Notes: generated from the sequence alone by a model not told the origin. Counted from the first letter of the stretch, positions 1 through 9,787 are shown. The stretch is 59,401 nt of DNA from Chara braunii (GCA_003427395.1 BFEA01000441.1:1253593-1312993), one strand, 5' to 3'. Numbers and translations are program-made.

Positions 1-23
1 AAGCACAACATGGGAAGAAACAA

Positions 24-48
24 AGAGAGAGAGAGAGAGAGAGAGAGA
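24..48. repeat. (GA)n microsatellite
   Basis: A simple run of GA dinucleotides near the left edge. Longer GA tracts recur at 9182-9267, 9642-9707 and 58217-58272. Confidence 0.9.
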
Positions 49-230
49 AAGAGGGACATGAAAGAAAAATGAGACGCCATCAGCGAGTGTTGCTGTGCGC
101 CACGGCGTAGCCGTGGCGGGTTCCACTTGTTTAACTAGCAGACATGCAGAGTTGCAAACAGTGCAAAGCAGGCACAAGACTAAAGAAACAGAGAATTTTT
201 TTTTGAATTTTTTTTTTTTTCGGATTTTTT

Positions 231-345
231 CTAGGCTACCAGCCGGGCCGCCCGGGTCACCCTATTTTCCCGGGCGGCCCGGCCGTACAAGGACTAGGGA
301 AGGTCCCAGCCAAAAAAAATAAAAATAAAAAAATCCAAAAAATCC
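231..345 (+). repeat. poly(A)-tailed short element, left arm of a foldback
   Basis: A GC-rich block (GGCTACCAGCC ... GGTCCCAGCC) followed by an A-rich tail with ATCC steps. The same block lies in opposite orientation at 527-638, about 85% identical by eye. The A tail at one end and the dispersed look suggest a SINE or the 3' end of a LINE. No coding capacity is seen. Family assignment is inference. Confidence 0.6.
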
Positions 346-526
346 GAAAAAAACTATGTTATGCAGAAAAATAAACTGAACAACTTTTGCCTCAGGGTCA
401 CATCGAAATTCGTTACCAAATTTAAAAATAAAAATTTAAATTACGAAATAATTTTTATTTTTTTATTTTTTTTATTTCTTTTTGGCCCGGCCGGGCAAGT
501 GGACCCGGGCCACTCTGGTACCCTAG
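346..526. other. spacer between inverted copies, no gene seen
   Basis: AT-rich sequence with A and T runs and a short GC-rich patch (about 485-525) related to the neighbouring arms. I see nothing else in it. Confidence 0.6.
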
Positions 527-638
527 GATTTTTTGGATTTTTTTTTTTTTTTTTTTGGCTGGGACCTTCCCTGGTCCTTGCACGGCCGGGCTGCCCGGGA
601 AAAGAGGGTGACCTGGGCAGCCTGGCTGGTAGCCTAGG
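527..638 (-). repeat. poly(A)-tailed short element, right arm of a foldback
   Basis: Reverse-complement relative of 231-345, with the tail now appearing as a T run at 539-556 followed by GGCTGGGACC. The two arms could pair as a hairpin with a loop of about 180 nt. Two independent insertions in opposite orientation would explain it as well. Confidence 0.6.
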
Positions 639-1230
639 TTCAGACCGATTTAAAATAATAAAATTAATTAATCGGTGGCATTGTCAGAGAATACACAATT
701 GGGTCCAACAGGTAAGTCCAGATTCCTACAAACGAAACTATTTTATTTGACTAGTTCACAAACAGAAAGCAGATAAGGAGAAACAGAAAGTTCTACCTAT
801 GCTGTCTGTCAGATGTGTTAATGGCTGTACATCTAACTAATCAAAATGAAAATAGAATCATTTGCATGGCTGTTTGCAGAGTGGAATTGCTCCCGAACTT
901 ATCACCTGAAATCTACTCCTCCCTCAGTTCTTCTTGATGTCGCTTGACGTCAGCGTTCCTGAGCAATCCAGAAAGTGTGAGTGTCTAGTCAATGCTGAGC
1001 TGGCCAGCCCTGCACCATGTTTACTCTCGCGTGCAGCGAGCCTTACACCTACCGATTGGCTGATCAAGAGGCAGTTTAAGGACGGCCCCCGAGGTCCTCA
1101 GGAATTATTTAACGACGCAAACAGGACGTCGACAACAGCCAATGGAAGGTAACCCGCCAGTATTTATTTATATGCGTCCGGTTCTTGTCTCCCCTGTAGG
1201 GCTGGGCTGCCCCTCATGACCTATCTATAG
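639..1230. other. no gene recognised
   Basis: Mixed-composition sequence with only short open frames on both strands. It could be the 5' flank or intron of the possible gene that follows. A TATA-like stretch TATTTATTTATAT lies near 1160. Confidence 0.4.
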
Positions 1231-1386
1231 CGCAGCTGGCAGACGAAGGACAAAGCAGCAAAGCATGCGTGCTCTACTCCCGGTGGGTTGGCATGGTGAC
1301 CATGACCGAGTGCTTCGTCCAGGGCCCTTCGGATGGCAACGCCCTCTCCTTCCAGACGCTCCATGTGAACAATGCCGACTCTCAAG
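1231..1386 (+). CDS. possible exon of an unrecognised gene
   Basis: One frame reads open through 156 nt with a protein-like composition (start QLADEGQSSKACVLYSRW, end near LHVNNADSQ). It is preceded by a usable acceptor (CTATCTATAG) and followed by a donor-like CAAG/GTTGAG. An alternative, stronger donor (CACG/GTAAGA) lies near 1436. I do not recognise the protein. The call rests only on frame and splice-site plausibility; an antisense frame of 84 codons overlaps it. Confidence 0.22.
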
Positions 1387-1506
1387 GTTGAGTGCACCCG
1401 ACTCAGAGGACTCTCAAGACAGAACACATCCTCACGGTAAGAAGTGTCGAAGAGGGTCGATAAGGTTAAGAGCAACGTACCTCAAAATAGCTGCCCCCAA
1501 CCACAG

Positions 1507-1614
1507 ATATTCTCACCAGATGACCTGACGTTGACGTTTGTGAATGACCAATCATTGCCTTGGCACAACCAGCATTATACCGCCGTTCCACCTCAGCATC
1601 ACTCACAGATCAGA
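1507..1614 (+). CDS. possible second exon of the same unrecognised gene
   Basis: Follows an acceptor-like CAACCACAG and reads IFSPDDLTLTFVNDQ before a TAG at 1615. A further possible exon ends at 2142 with a strong donor (CACCAG/GTATGT) after a frame reading FPKYEQISANAVRLKHQ. Together with 1231-1386 this suggests an intron-containing plus-strand gene, but phases were not fully reconciled. No family recognised. Confidence 0.2.
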
Positions 1615-2149
1615 TAGTTGTCATCACACTGCGAAACACCCAATATCACCACTCAGCCTTTCTGGCGATACCCCTCTCCACCTGGGTCGCCTGCTTGTCT
1701 TCGCCCTCCTCACTGCACACTACCCACAGGCGCTCACCCAGCTAACCACGTGCATGCACCGCATCAGCAGAAGACAAGTGCCAGATTAGCGCAACGTACC
1801 ACAGCTCCGATACCAAAATGCAAGGAAAATGAGCGATAGCGAATTCCAGAAACCAAGCAGCATCATACACATGAAACCAGATAGTCTTGACCTCGAACCA
1901 AAAGCAGAATTGCAACTTGAGTTCCACCAAATAAGAGCACAGCAAAAGCTCACAAGTGACAATGTTGGAATAGTCTCATCATCATCAACAAGGAACCAAT
2001 GCCGAATCCCTATTTGGCGCTCTTTTCGGCCAGACCACGAATGGCAGATCCTATCTAGCCTATCTACAAAGCCGCTGGTGACGTCAACAGCTTCCCGAAG
2101 TACGAGCAGATCTCGGCCAATGCCGTTCGCCTCAAGCACCAGGTATGTC

Positions 2150-3375
2150 TCACACTTCACTCACAACCTCGATCCCCCATACAGATGCCACGTGCACCCA
2201 AGGACCACCATGCACCCATCCAGCAACGCGCAGGCCAGCTTGGCTATGGCTGCCTGCTTCTTCCCTGCTCGCCCGTGAGCACGTAGGCACTCGCTCCAGC
2301 AGCTGGCGCAGCAGCGCTTGCGCATAAGCAGCGAGTGCCTGAATCCAAATGCGGAGGCAGGCACTTTCCTTTATGGAAGTGGCCTGCCTGCTGCGTGCTG
2401 CCTTGCTGCGCTGGGCCCTTGCCCAGAAGCTTCCGGTAGGCCCCAAGTGCCTTAGGCCAGAGTATTCCACAGGGTCCCGGGTGGTTACGCGTGTTCAACC
2501 GCCAAGCGTGCTGCGTGCAGTTTGTGCCCCGTGTCTGCCCCAGGGCCTGTGCCCAAAAACATAGGAAGGGCCTAGAAGCCCTTGACCGGATACTGTTGCC
2601 CACGGCCTGGGTTCATTCAACCAACTGACGCAGCATAACTGTCCCTGCCCCACTTTGCGAAAAAGGTCGAAATAGGCCTTATGTGATTTTACAGGGCCGC
2701 CTTCACTTAGGGCGGCCATCCTTGCTGAGAGGCCCAGGATGCTCACGGCGGGCTGTGGGCTCACATTCTTTTGTTGTTGTCTTTTCCGTGAGAGTACCAG
2801 AAAGAAAACGGAGTGGTACCCAGGCCCGGCAAACTCGGAGCGCAGAGAAATTCAGGGTCAGTAAAAACAGGCTTGGAGGTACTAGTGGTTTAATAACAAT
2901 AATACCAATAATACCAATAATATTAATAATAATGATTTGACTGTGTGTGTGTGCAAGTGTATGTGCACCTGTGCGTGGGTGTGTGGGTGCATTGCAAATA
3001 TCTCATACCAAATATCTGTGTCTAGCGATTCAGAAACCACAAGTTGGCATGCCTTAAGGTGTGTGGTTCTTTTCCCTGTTGTGCTCTTTGTTCCTGTCTT
3101 GTGTCTTTTGGCTTGTGTAGATGGTTCCTGCAGTCGCTGTGGGTTTCACGGTGTATGATGGGATGAAGAGCTGGCTGCAGGTTCCCCCGAGGGAACGGCA
3201 TCGCAACGGCAAGAGCTCGTCATCAGGACAGTGATAGGATCGGTCGATTATTTGTCTGTTCAACTCAGGTGCTTTGATTCTTTATGAACACCAACCTTGG
3301 ATCTCTCTTTCAGCTCCAAACTCTTGGCCTATGAGCATATCTACGAGACCAGCATGTTTTGCCTGTGCAGCTGGT
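2150..3375. other. no gene recognised; simple repeats inside
   Basis: GC-rich 2200-2750 with overlapping frames on both strands, none recognisable. An (ATA)n-rich tract lies at about 2895-2937, followed by a GT-rich tract to about 2990. A frame at 2150-2470 (minus) is open, but this GC-rich sequence readily gives chance ORFs. Confidence 0.5.
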
Positions 3376-3511
3376 GTTGCCTTCCTTGGCGATCATTGAG
3401 TTCGCGCATGTTGCCTTCCTTGGCGATCATTGAGTTCACGCATGTTGCCTTCCTTGGCGATCATTGAGTTCACGCATGTTGCCTTCCTTGGCGATCATTG
3501 AGTTCATGCAC
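3376..3511. repeat. minisatellite, four copies of a 34-bp unit
   Basis: Four head-to-tail copies of a unit starting GTTGCCTTCCTTGGCGATC, exactly 136 nt in all. Copies differ only at one or two positions (for example TTCGCG, TTCACG, TTCATG), so the expansion is recent. It does not lie in a convincing reading frame. Confidence 0.95.
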
Positions 3512-4190
3512 GGCCAACTACAAACGTGTTTCGATTTCTGCCAACACGATGGTAAGGAGACTTAGCTTACTCAATTGTGTGCGACCGTAAAAGGGGTTGT
3601 TGCTTTGAGGGGGATGGGGTTGTTGGGAGCTGCGGTCATTCTTTCAAGTTGTAATTATATCTTTGTGCTCAAGAACAGAGGAAGATTATGGTGTCTGTTG
3701 TTAGCATGAGCAAAGCAGTAGAAATACGGTGATGTACTAGCAGTGTGTTGTAGGAAGGGGAAGAAACTTCAGACCTGGAGGTCTCGCAAGGCGTCTGCAA
3801 AACATGTGAATGAATTGCAGATGGTCTTTGAAAGCTCGTTTGAAAGTTCGTTTGCGTTGTATGTTGTTGTGGTCCCTGCTGATGCGCTGTGCAGGGAGAT
3901 TAGAATTGGCTGCCAGGTTGAAACTGGCACATTGTTTTCGTCCTTTGCCCTTTTCTGTAAAGCAGCAGTCTCTGACTGTCATTTGTTTCTCAGAGGCTTT
4001 TTGGTTGTTAGTGATCGGATACGTGCATTGGCGGCCAGTTCCAAATTCACGGCAGCATTGTCGTGTCGAGTTGTAGGATTTGTCTTTTCGGGTGATTCGG
4101 AGCTCTGCTTGTACAAACATGCATGATGCTGTTGCGATAGGCAGGGAAATACAGAAAGCTCACTTGTGCAATTCTTCTCTCTCTTGCACT
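3512..4190. other. no gene recognised
   Basis: Contains a pair of 127-codon frames that overlap almost exactly on opposite strands (3743-4126 plus, 3737-4120 minus). Neither has a recognisable motif. Such mirrored frames are usually one chance event seen twice. Confidence 0.45.
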
Positions 4191-4195
4191 CTACC

Positions 4196-4270
4196 CTGCT
4201 CTCTCTCTCTCACTCTCTCTCGCTCTCTCTCCCTCTCACATACACACACACGCTCGCACACACGCACACA
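4196..4270. repeat. (CT)n then (CA)n microsatellite
   Basis: Mixed CT-rich and CACA-rich tract directly before the hammerhead-like relic at 4276. Confidence 0.9.
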
Positions 4271-4275
4271 ACCTC

Positions 4276-4316
4276 CAGATGAGTTGGTGAAAGTCCGGTG
4301 AAAGAGTTTGGCAGTC
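4276..4316 (+). ncRNA. degenerate relative of the hammerhead-like motif
   Basis: CAGATGAGTTGGTGAAAGTC, then CGGTGAAAGAGTTTGGCAGTC, aligns with the motif at 7647-7683 (CTGATGAGTCAGTGAAACTC ...). The conserved CTGATGA has become CAGATGA and CGAAA has become TGAAA, so it would not be catalytic. It shows the motif belongs to a dispersed family. Confidence 0.35.
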
Positions 4317-4329
4317 ATGCTTTTTTTTT

Positions 4330-5239
4330 CGGAGTCGAGGAAAGCGAACATGACAACACGCGTGCACACACAAACACACATGCCTGCTCAGTCTGGTGGC
4401 TTTGATTGAGCGCCCTTGTAACAATGATCGCTTGGCTGCTCACTCATCCACCCTCACATGTTTCCTTTTTCCTCACTTCCTGTTCCTCCTCCTCCTCTTC
4501 CTCCTCTTTGTGGCCCACCAATTACATCAGCCCAGTTCATGCAAACTCAGTTGATGCAATTGCACTGAGCAATGGACACAGTGCCGAGAGTGAGGGAGGT
4601 GGCACTGCATTGGTGTCACGTTCTATGCATTTTTGCTCTTCGCCGCCTTGTCTCCCTTCCTTTGTGTCAGACAGAACTGCGAGCTCAGAGACTACTCTCG
4701 GCACTTGACAGAGTGCAGAAGTTGGAAAGGGAGGAAAGGGAAGGGAAGCAATACCACATTTCACCCACAGAGTCAAACTCTCAGGTTCTTTCCATCGGCG
4801 CAACCCTACCTCTGCATGGACATCAAAGCCAGCGCCTGTTGATCCTGCAAGTCCGTCATTAGAGAGCAGGACTTCATGTTGGTATTGATTGGAGTGCAGC
4901 TTGTGCGGCGATTCTGCTGAGGACTTTTACCAACTCCAAGTGCACATGTCAACCCTGCAAGTGCAGTGTGTGAGGCCATGCAGCGGAGGACTCTTGCCGA
5001 TTCCATTTCGTAATGGGCCTCAGAACTTCTGTTGCCCAGAGCTGGCAGTCGCAGACTTTTGTCGCTTGGTGTTGGTAGTCGCAACAATTCGTCTACAGGA
5101 ACAATGATGGGGATCCAGAAACCTGTCCTGACATGTCTGATGTGTTGCGAGGTACTCTAATATGCGTTGCGGCGGGCTCTGGACGGGAACCATTCATGGA
5201 CTTACTGGCATGGGAGCTATCTGTTGCTGTGCGTCTACA
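4330..5239. other. no gene recognised
   Basis: Short frames on both strands, pyrimidine-rich around 4470-4510, nothing identifiable. Confidence 0.45.
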
Positions 5240-5434
5240 AGGCTGGGCGGAATAGCAAATGTGGAGTGCATGGGGGCATGGGAGGGAATAGCAAATGCAG
5301 AGGGCATGTGGGGCATCGGAGGGAATTATAGCAAATGTGGAGGGCATGTGGGCATCGGAGGGAACTATAGCAAATGTGGAGGGCATGTGGGCATCGGGGG
5401 GAATTATAGCAAATGTGGATGGCATGTGGGCATC
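5240..5434. repeat. minisatellite, 39-bp unit, about five copies
   Basis: GCATCGGAGGGAA starts at 5313, 5352 and 5391, and a diverged start lies at 5430, giving an exact 39-bp period. Two more degenerate copies lie to the left. Because 39 is divisible by three, the minus strand reads as a repeating DAHMPSTFAI peptide, which makes a 179-codon frame look longer than chance. I do not regard that as evidence of a gene. Confidence 0.9.
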
Positions 5435-5439
5435 AATCA

Positions 5440-6434
5440 AACAGGTGAACTTCATGGAGGGTGGCTGGGCAACTAGCCAAGGGCTTGTGATCTGCAGCTC
5501 TGTTCTACAGGACTGCAGTTTTGCAGTGTTGTACCTTTGGGCATCTTGTGCGAACGGTCCAACTTCATGGTAGAGGGTTAGGCACGCTAGTCGAGATGCC
5601 CAAACCGAGGTTGTCCGTTCATGGTTTGGCACTCGAGGACTGCAGTTTCACTGTGTTTTTATGTTTGACGTTGATGTCAACTGCAGGCCAGGCTCTCGTA
5701 AGCCTGAACGGTCAGCACAGTGAGAAAGGAATCGTGGTTAGACCACCAGTACTTCCTGAAGTTGTGCCCGTCAACAAGCCACAATTTTAGGAAACGTACG
5801 GGCCACTATAGGAGTGCCCAAATTCATCCAACTAGAAATGTTTCTACTCTATCTTTTTTCCGCAGCCAATAGCTGGGCCAAGTACTTGTGGTTTAAACCA
5901 CCAGTACATCCAGGCCTCTTTTGTACGAGGCGGATTCCCCCAAGCTTGCCGAAACGCCGGCATGGCATTTTTGTTTTCTGTTTTGGCTGGCGGCGCCACC
6001 ATTTTGGTCCGGTTGCCCCGAGCCTCTGAAATTGTAGGAGTGGGTCAATCATGATTTTCAAGTTGGCTGGGGCCATGTACTGGAGGTTCAAGTGTTTTTC
6101 ACTGCTGCCCCCTTTCAGAAGTTCCGGGGATGCACATAGAACTGCTGGTCCGGTTTAAGCATACCCCTTCTTGGGCTGCAGGGGGTGTAAAGAGTACATA
6201 TGTGTTGAGAGGGGAGGGGGGGGTTGCAGATGCACAAAGAACTCCAGTTTGTCAGTAGTTACAGTGGGGTCAGGTGTTCTGCCATTGGCCGTTTCGCCAA
6301 ATTCCTCTCGTAGAACTGTTCAAAGCTCAGCTGCCTGATGTTGAAGCAGGTTTCGTGCCTGTTCCAAAGGACTGCAATTGCTTGCGGATTTCGGACTGCA
6401 ATGAGGATAAGCAGAGTGCTGCATTGTCATCCGG
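5440..6434. other. no gene recognised
   Basis: Moderately GC-rich sequence with short frames on both strands. GGACTGCAGTTT occurs twice (about 5511 and 5638), suggesting a diverged internal duplication. Nothing else identified. Confidence 0.4.
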
Positions 6435-6504
6435 CCCCTCGGGACATCCGCATGTCCCCTGCGCAAGGATGACTCACGTACATCAAGAAATGGTCCAAAT
6501 TTTT
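6435..6504 (+). pseudogene. U6 snRNA pseudogene with internal deletion
   Basis: The first 16 nt (CCCCTCGGGACATCCG) match the 5' stem-loop of U6. They join directly to CCCCTGCGCAAGGATGAC and to AAGAAATGGTCCAAATTTTT, the 3' half of U6 ending in its T run. The central part, including the ACAGA box, is missing. U6 is the catalytic spliceosomal RNA; this copy cannot work. The recognition is from the known U6 sequence and is strong. Confidence 0.85.
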
Positions 6505-7546
6505 ATGGTACGGTCGTATCATGGCCAATGCGCTCGATCCCATCGGTACTCGGAAGAAAAACAACAAAAGAAAAGGAGAGTGCTGCATTCAGAACACGGA
6601 AGGTCATGCTTGTTGCAAGAGAGGGTGCTGCGAAAGTGGACAGAGACAACGAGGATAAGAAGAGTGCTTGCTGCATCCAGAGCACGGAAAAGTTCTTCAT
6701 CAGTTAATGAATTCTAGTGACCGTTGATAGGGAAGCTCTTTGGAATCAGGGAACCTGCCCAAGCAGAAGAGAGCGACATGTGAGGCTTTCCCTATTGCTA
6801 GGGCGAATCATGGTATGAGATACGGATTGGTGATGAGGGCCATACACAGACATTCAGGTAGTTATTTTGCAGGCACGCGTTTGATCAAATGTAAAAGCTC
6901 AGGAGGCGAGGAGCCTCGAAGACGGCTATGTTATGTGGACCGAAGCACTTGGTATCAAACCGTCGAATTTGTTTGAAGGAGTGGTAGGATGCCGGTAAAG
7001 GTACGATGATTGCAAAGTTCGGTTAAAATGACGATTGGGAGTCGGTTCGGAACGTGGTGGAAAATAGTCTGTCATTGATTCGAAGTAGCAGTAGAGGTGG
7101 TGGTCTGCAGGCGGCGAAAAGTTGCTGAGGAGTCTGATGATTGAAGGCTTGGTTGAGTTGCGACTGTTGCGCTGGTGCAAAGTTGCAGTGACTGGAGAAA
7201 TCCCAGTTTTGATCACCTAAATCCGTCGAGGCATGCATATCCACCAAAATAGTGGCGAGAAGCAGTGAGCAGGATAAAGTTGGGGAAGACACGAAGAGCA
7301 AGGCAAGTAAAAGAAAGAGAAGGAGACGAGCGTATCTATCTGGACACCGAAGGACTTGATGACATGCTGGTGTCTATGGACTTTCAAATTTCAATTGTTT
7401 GTTTTCCTTCCGGCTGTTGATGAAGCATGCCTGTTCTGGTTCTTCCTTAAGGCTTGAGCTGTCGCTCTATTGTTACTTCTGAGTTTTGAAAAATGCTCAC
7501 CATCTCTCTCCTGCACCATCTTTGTGTGTGTATATATATATATATA
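6505..7546. other. no gene recognised
   Basis: Open frames are short. One minus-strand frame (7023-7301) starts with a hydrophobic, signal-peptide-like stretch (MLFVSSPTLSCSLLLATIL) but has no other support. A (TA)n tract lies near 7531-7545. Confidence 0.4.
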
Positions 7547-7646
7547 GTTTGTCACAGCCCCTCGTTTGTTGTCCTCTTCTCTCTCTCTGCCTACGGTTTT
7601 ACCGGGCAGTTCTGTTTGTGACGATATATATATAGGGTTCAGCCTC

Positions 7647-7683
7647 CTGATGAGTCAGTGAAACTCCGACGAAACAGTTTGTC
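7647..7683 (+). ncRNA. hammerhead-ribozyme-like core
   Basis: The order is CTGATGA, a GTC/GAC helix closed by an 11-nt loop, GAA, then ACA-GTT-TGT forming a 3-bp stem III, and C at 7683 as the expected cleavage base (NUH = GUC). All core positions of a hammerhead are present. Stem I is the weak point: the bases just 5' of CTGATGA and just 3' of the cleavage site do not pair in an obvious way, so a self-contained active ribozyme is not shown. Small type I hammerheads with very short stem III are known from Penelope-like elements. Confidence 0.45.
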
Positions 7684-7811
7684 ACAGCCCCTCGTTTGTC
7701 GTCTCTTCTCGCTCTCTGCCTACGGTTTACCGGGCAGCTCTGTCTGATGATATATATATATATATATATATACTGTTTGACAATGTATAGTCGGTGAAAC
7801 TCCGATGAAAC

Positions 7812-7939
7812 AGTTTGTCACAGCCCCTCGTTTGTTGTCCTCTTCTCCCTCTCTGCCTACGGTTTACCGGGCAGCTCTGTTCGTCAAACCGTAGGCATAG
7901 AGGGAGAAGAGGACAACAAACGAGGGCTGTGACAAAACT
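7812..7939. repeat. near-perfect inverted repeat, 54-nt arms, 20-nt loop
   Basis: Left arm 7812-7865 and right arm 7886-7939 are reverse complements except for one mismatch and a small indel; the loop is 7866-7885. Beyond the right arm, ATCAGGAGGCTGAACC (from 7941) is the reverse complement of the sequence at 7637-7652. The inversion therefore extends to the hammerhead region with an internal deletion. Confidence 0.9.
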
Positions 7940-8183
7940 CATCAGGAGGCTGAACCTTCAACAGTCTGCAGAACCCCCTAACTGATTACTCTGTAAGTTA
8001 TAATCCACCTTAACCCCAGTTGTGGTTAAGCATCAACGACTGCCCGACAACTGATACCCTGCGGTGGGCACCAACCACTGCCCTCATTGTCATGTATCTA
8101 TGAACTAAAAGAGTGGACTTTGTGAAACAAACGAGAAATTTACAATTTCACACAAAGCAAACATGAAGAGCACACTGAAACCC

Positions 8184-8227
8184 TTTTTTTTTTTTTTTTT
8201 TTTTTTTTTTGAAATTGTGCAGGGGCC

Positions 8228-8259
<32 letters not shown>

Positions 8260-8276
8260 AAGGATGTCCCAAAGGA
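8184..8276 (-). pseudogene. U6 snRNA retropseudogene with poly(A) tail
   Basis: Read on the minus strand, 8276 down to about 8217 matches U6 from its 5' stem-loop through TTGGAACGATACAGAGAAG and GCATGGCCCCTGC. It then breaks off and, after a few bases, runs into 27 A (8184-8210). U6 is a Pol III transcript without poly(A). The tail therefore points to LINE-type reverse transcription of a truncated or chimeric U6 RNA. Confidence 0.88.
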
Positions 8277-8521
8277 TCATTCTTCATTTTACTCCCCCTG
8301 TACTGTGCCGCTCGCCACGTTGATGAAGTTGAGAGCGAGCTGCTCGCATCCCCATGTGCCATAATGGCCCACTTGTACACTGTGAGAAAGAGGCAGAGTA
8401 AAGCGGGAGGGTATAAACACAGAAGAGATGGAGAGAAGACAGCAAAGGAAGAGAAAAGGCCGTAAGGGAACGCATGGAGGATGGAATAAGGATGAAAGCA
8501 AAGGAGAGGATAAGAAAAGGC

Positions 8522-9109
8522 TCAAGAATCAGTCTGTCCTTGACGACAGAGGGGACATACATTGCAAGGACGAGGTGGATGAACACATGGAAGACCTAGC
8601 TGAGCATTCTCAGTACAACTATTGCCACGACGTCTGACATTGAGGATGCCCCCCCCCGTACACTCCCTACAAATGGCATGTCGATTGCCGGCCAACATGA
8701 AGGCAGAACGGGCACCGCAAAAGACCATGCATTCAGTGTAACGCCCATGGCTGCAAAATGGGTGTATAGTCTCCGGATTCAGAGGGCGCCTGCAGTCAGG
8801 AACGGGCGGGCAGTCCTCTACACACTCATGCAGAAACCAGGTCATTGTAGTGATTGTGGCAGAGACTATTGCGGCTACAGCCAAGTGTAACAGTGTCTGC
8901 AGTTTTGCAAAGGAGAAGGTTGCAGAGTGTTGGTGAACTGTCCTGCGGCAGCACGTGGCCAGGGGCATGATCTCCGACATAAAAGATACTGCAGACGGTT
9001 TGGTATGGCGAGAAAACAGCATCATTATGTAAGAAAGGAGTAGCATCAGTTGTGGCATGGACCATGATGCCGTTGTCCCACGGCTCCCAGTGGTCAGAGG
9101 CATGTACAA
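8522..9109 (-). CDS. hypothetical Cys-rich protein or exon
   Basis: This 195-codon frame is the longest in the window. It has a hydrophobic stretch near residues 73-92 and then a Cys-rich C-terminal half with spaced cysteines (CVEDCPPVPDC, AICRECTGGG, CNVCPLC). I recognise no family. Against it: another frame of the same strand is also open for about 100 codons, its first 20 codons lie in a repeated unit (9050-9181), and no splice or promoter signal supports it. It is a candidate only. Confidence 0.25.
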   Translation of the reverse strand: MYMPLTTGSRGTTASWSMPQLMLLLSYIMMLFSRHTKPSAVSFMSEIMPLATCCRRTVHQHSATFSFAKLQTLLHLAVAAIVSATITTMTWFLHECVEDCPPVPDCRRPLNPETIHPFCSHGRYTECMVFCGARSAFMLAGNRHAICRECTGGGILNVRRRGNSCTENAQLGLPCVHPPRPCNVCPLCRQGQTDS

Positions 9110-9176
9110 TGGCCATGTCCGTGCTCAATGCAGGCAAAGATGTGGGATAGACGATTAAACCCCACTCACCTGCTCA

Positions 9177-9181
<5 letters not shown>
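9050..9181. repeat. local repeat unit, copy 1
   Basis: A unit of about 130 nt (GGCATGGACCATGATGCC to CTGCTCAAGCA) directly followed by a (GA)n tract. Nearly identical to 9511-9641 and more diverged from 9984-10098. Confidence 0.9.

Positions 9182-9267
<86 letters not shown>
9182..9267. repeat. (GA)n microsatellite
   Basis: An 86-nt GA tract following repeat copy 1. A similar 66-nt tract follows copy 2. Confidence 0.98.
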
Positions 9268-9269
<2 letters not shown>

Positions 9270-9326
9270 GAAGAAATGTGCCGCGTGTGGAGAAGCGGGC
9301 GGAACTACCCGTGAGATAGCAGGGAC

Positions 9327-9364
9327 CTGTCTCTTATACACATCTAGATGTGTATAAGAGACAG
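9327..9364. other. Nextera mate-pair junction adapter (artefact)
   Basis: CTGTCTCTTATACACATCT directly followed by its reverse complement AGATGTGTATAAGAGACAG. These are the two Tn5 mosaic ends joined as in the Nextera mate-pair circularisation adapter. This is library DNA, not genome. Frames through it give the well-known contaminant peptide SYTHLDVYKRQ. Confidence 0.97.
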
Positions 9365-9370
9365 CCCTAA

Positions 9371-9495
9371 GAGGGCACAAAGGGAGGGAGGGAGGAACGG
9401 AGGGAGGGAGCGGACAGAGGGAGGGACAGAGGGAGGGAGGGACGGAGGGATGGACAGATGGGCGGGCAGGCGGGCGGGCGGACGGACGGACGTAC
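9371..9495. repeat. GGGA/GGAC-rich minisatellite
   Basis: Degenerate purine-rich array. The part from about 9413 is repeated almost exactly at about 9875-9966, just before repeat copy 3. Confidence 0.9.
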
Positions 9496-9510
9496 ATCAG
9501 TAACATCAGT

Positions 9511-9636
9511 CATGGCATGGACCATGATGCCATTGTCCCACAGCTCCCAGTGGTCAGAGGCATGTACAATGGCCATGTCCGTGCTCAATGCAGGCAAAGA
9601 TGTGGGATAGACGATTAAACCCCACTCACCTGCTCA

Positions 9637-9641
<5 letters not shown>
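9511..9641. repeat. local repeat unit, copy 2 (possibly assembly-duplicated)
   Basis: Matches copy 1 with only a few differences and is followed by the same kind of GA tract. It lies just after the adapter, so it may be an artefactual second representation of the locus. Confidence 0.85.

Positions 9642-9707
<66 letters not shown>
9642..9707. repeat. (GA)n microsatellite
   Basis: GA tract after copy 2, followed by a GGGC/GGAC-rich array and a (CAGA)n tract at about 9791-9833. Confidence 0.98.
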
Positions 9708-9712
<5 letters not shown>

Positions 9713-9787
9713 TGGGCGGGCGGGCTGGCTGACGGGCGGACGGACGGAGGTAAGGACGGAGGGAGGGATAGACAGGCGGGGAGGCGG

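Larger units (their letters stand above)
7547..7960. repeat. tandem and foldback block carrying hammerhead-like motifs
   Basis: A unit beginning AGTTTGTCACAGCCCCTCG and ending ACCGGGCAG.TCTGT is repeated three times (from about 7547, 7676 and 7812), separated by (TA)n runs. The motif GTGAAACTCCGAYGAAACAG precedes copies two and three. The third copy is followed by its own reverse complement. The layout recalls small hammerhead-bearing retroelements (Penelope-like elements, retrozymes); no protein of that kind is seen nearby, so the assignment is inference. Confidence 0.6.

Noticed and set aside
5093-5632. 179-codon minus-strand frame
   Set aside because: Its length comes from a 39-bp minisatellite whose period is a multiple of three; no motif outside the repeat.
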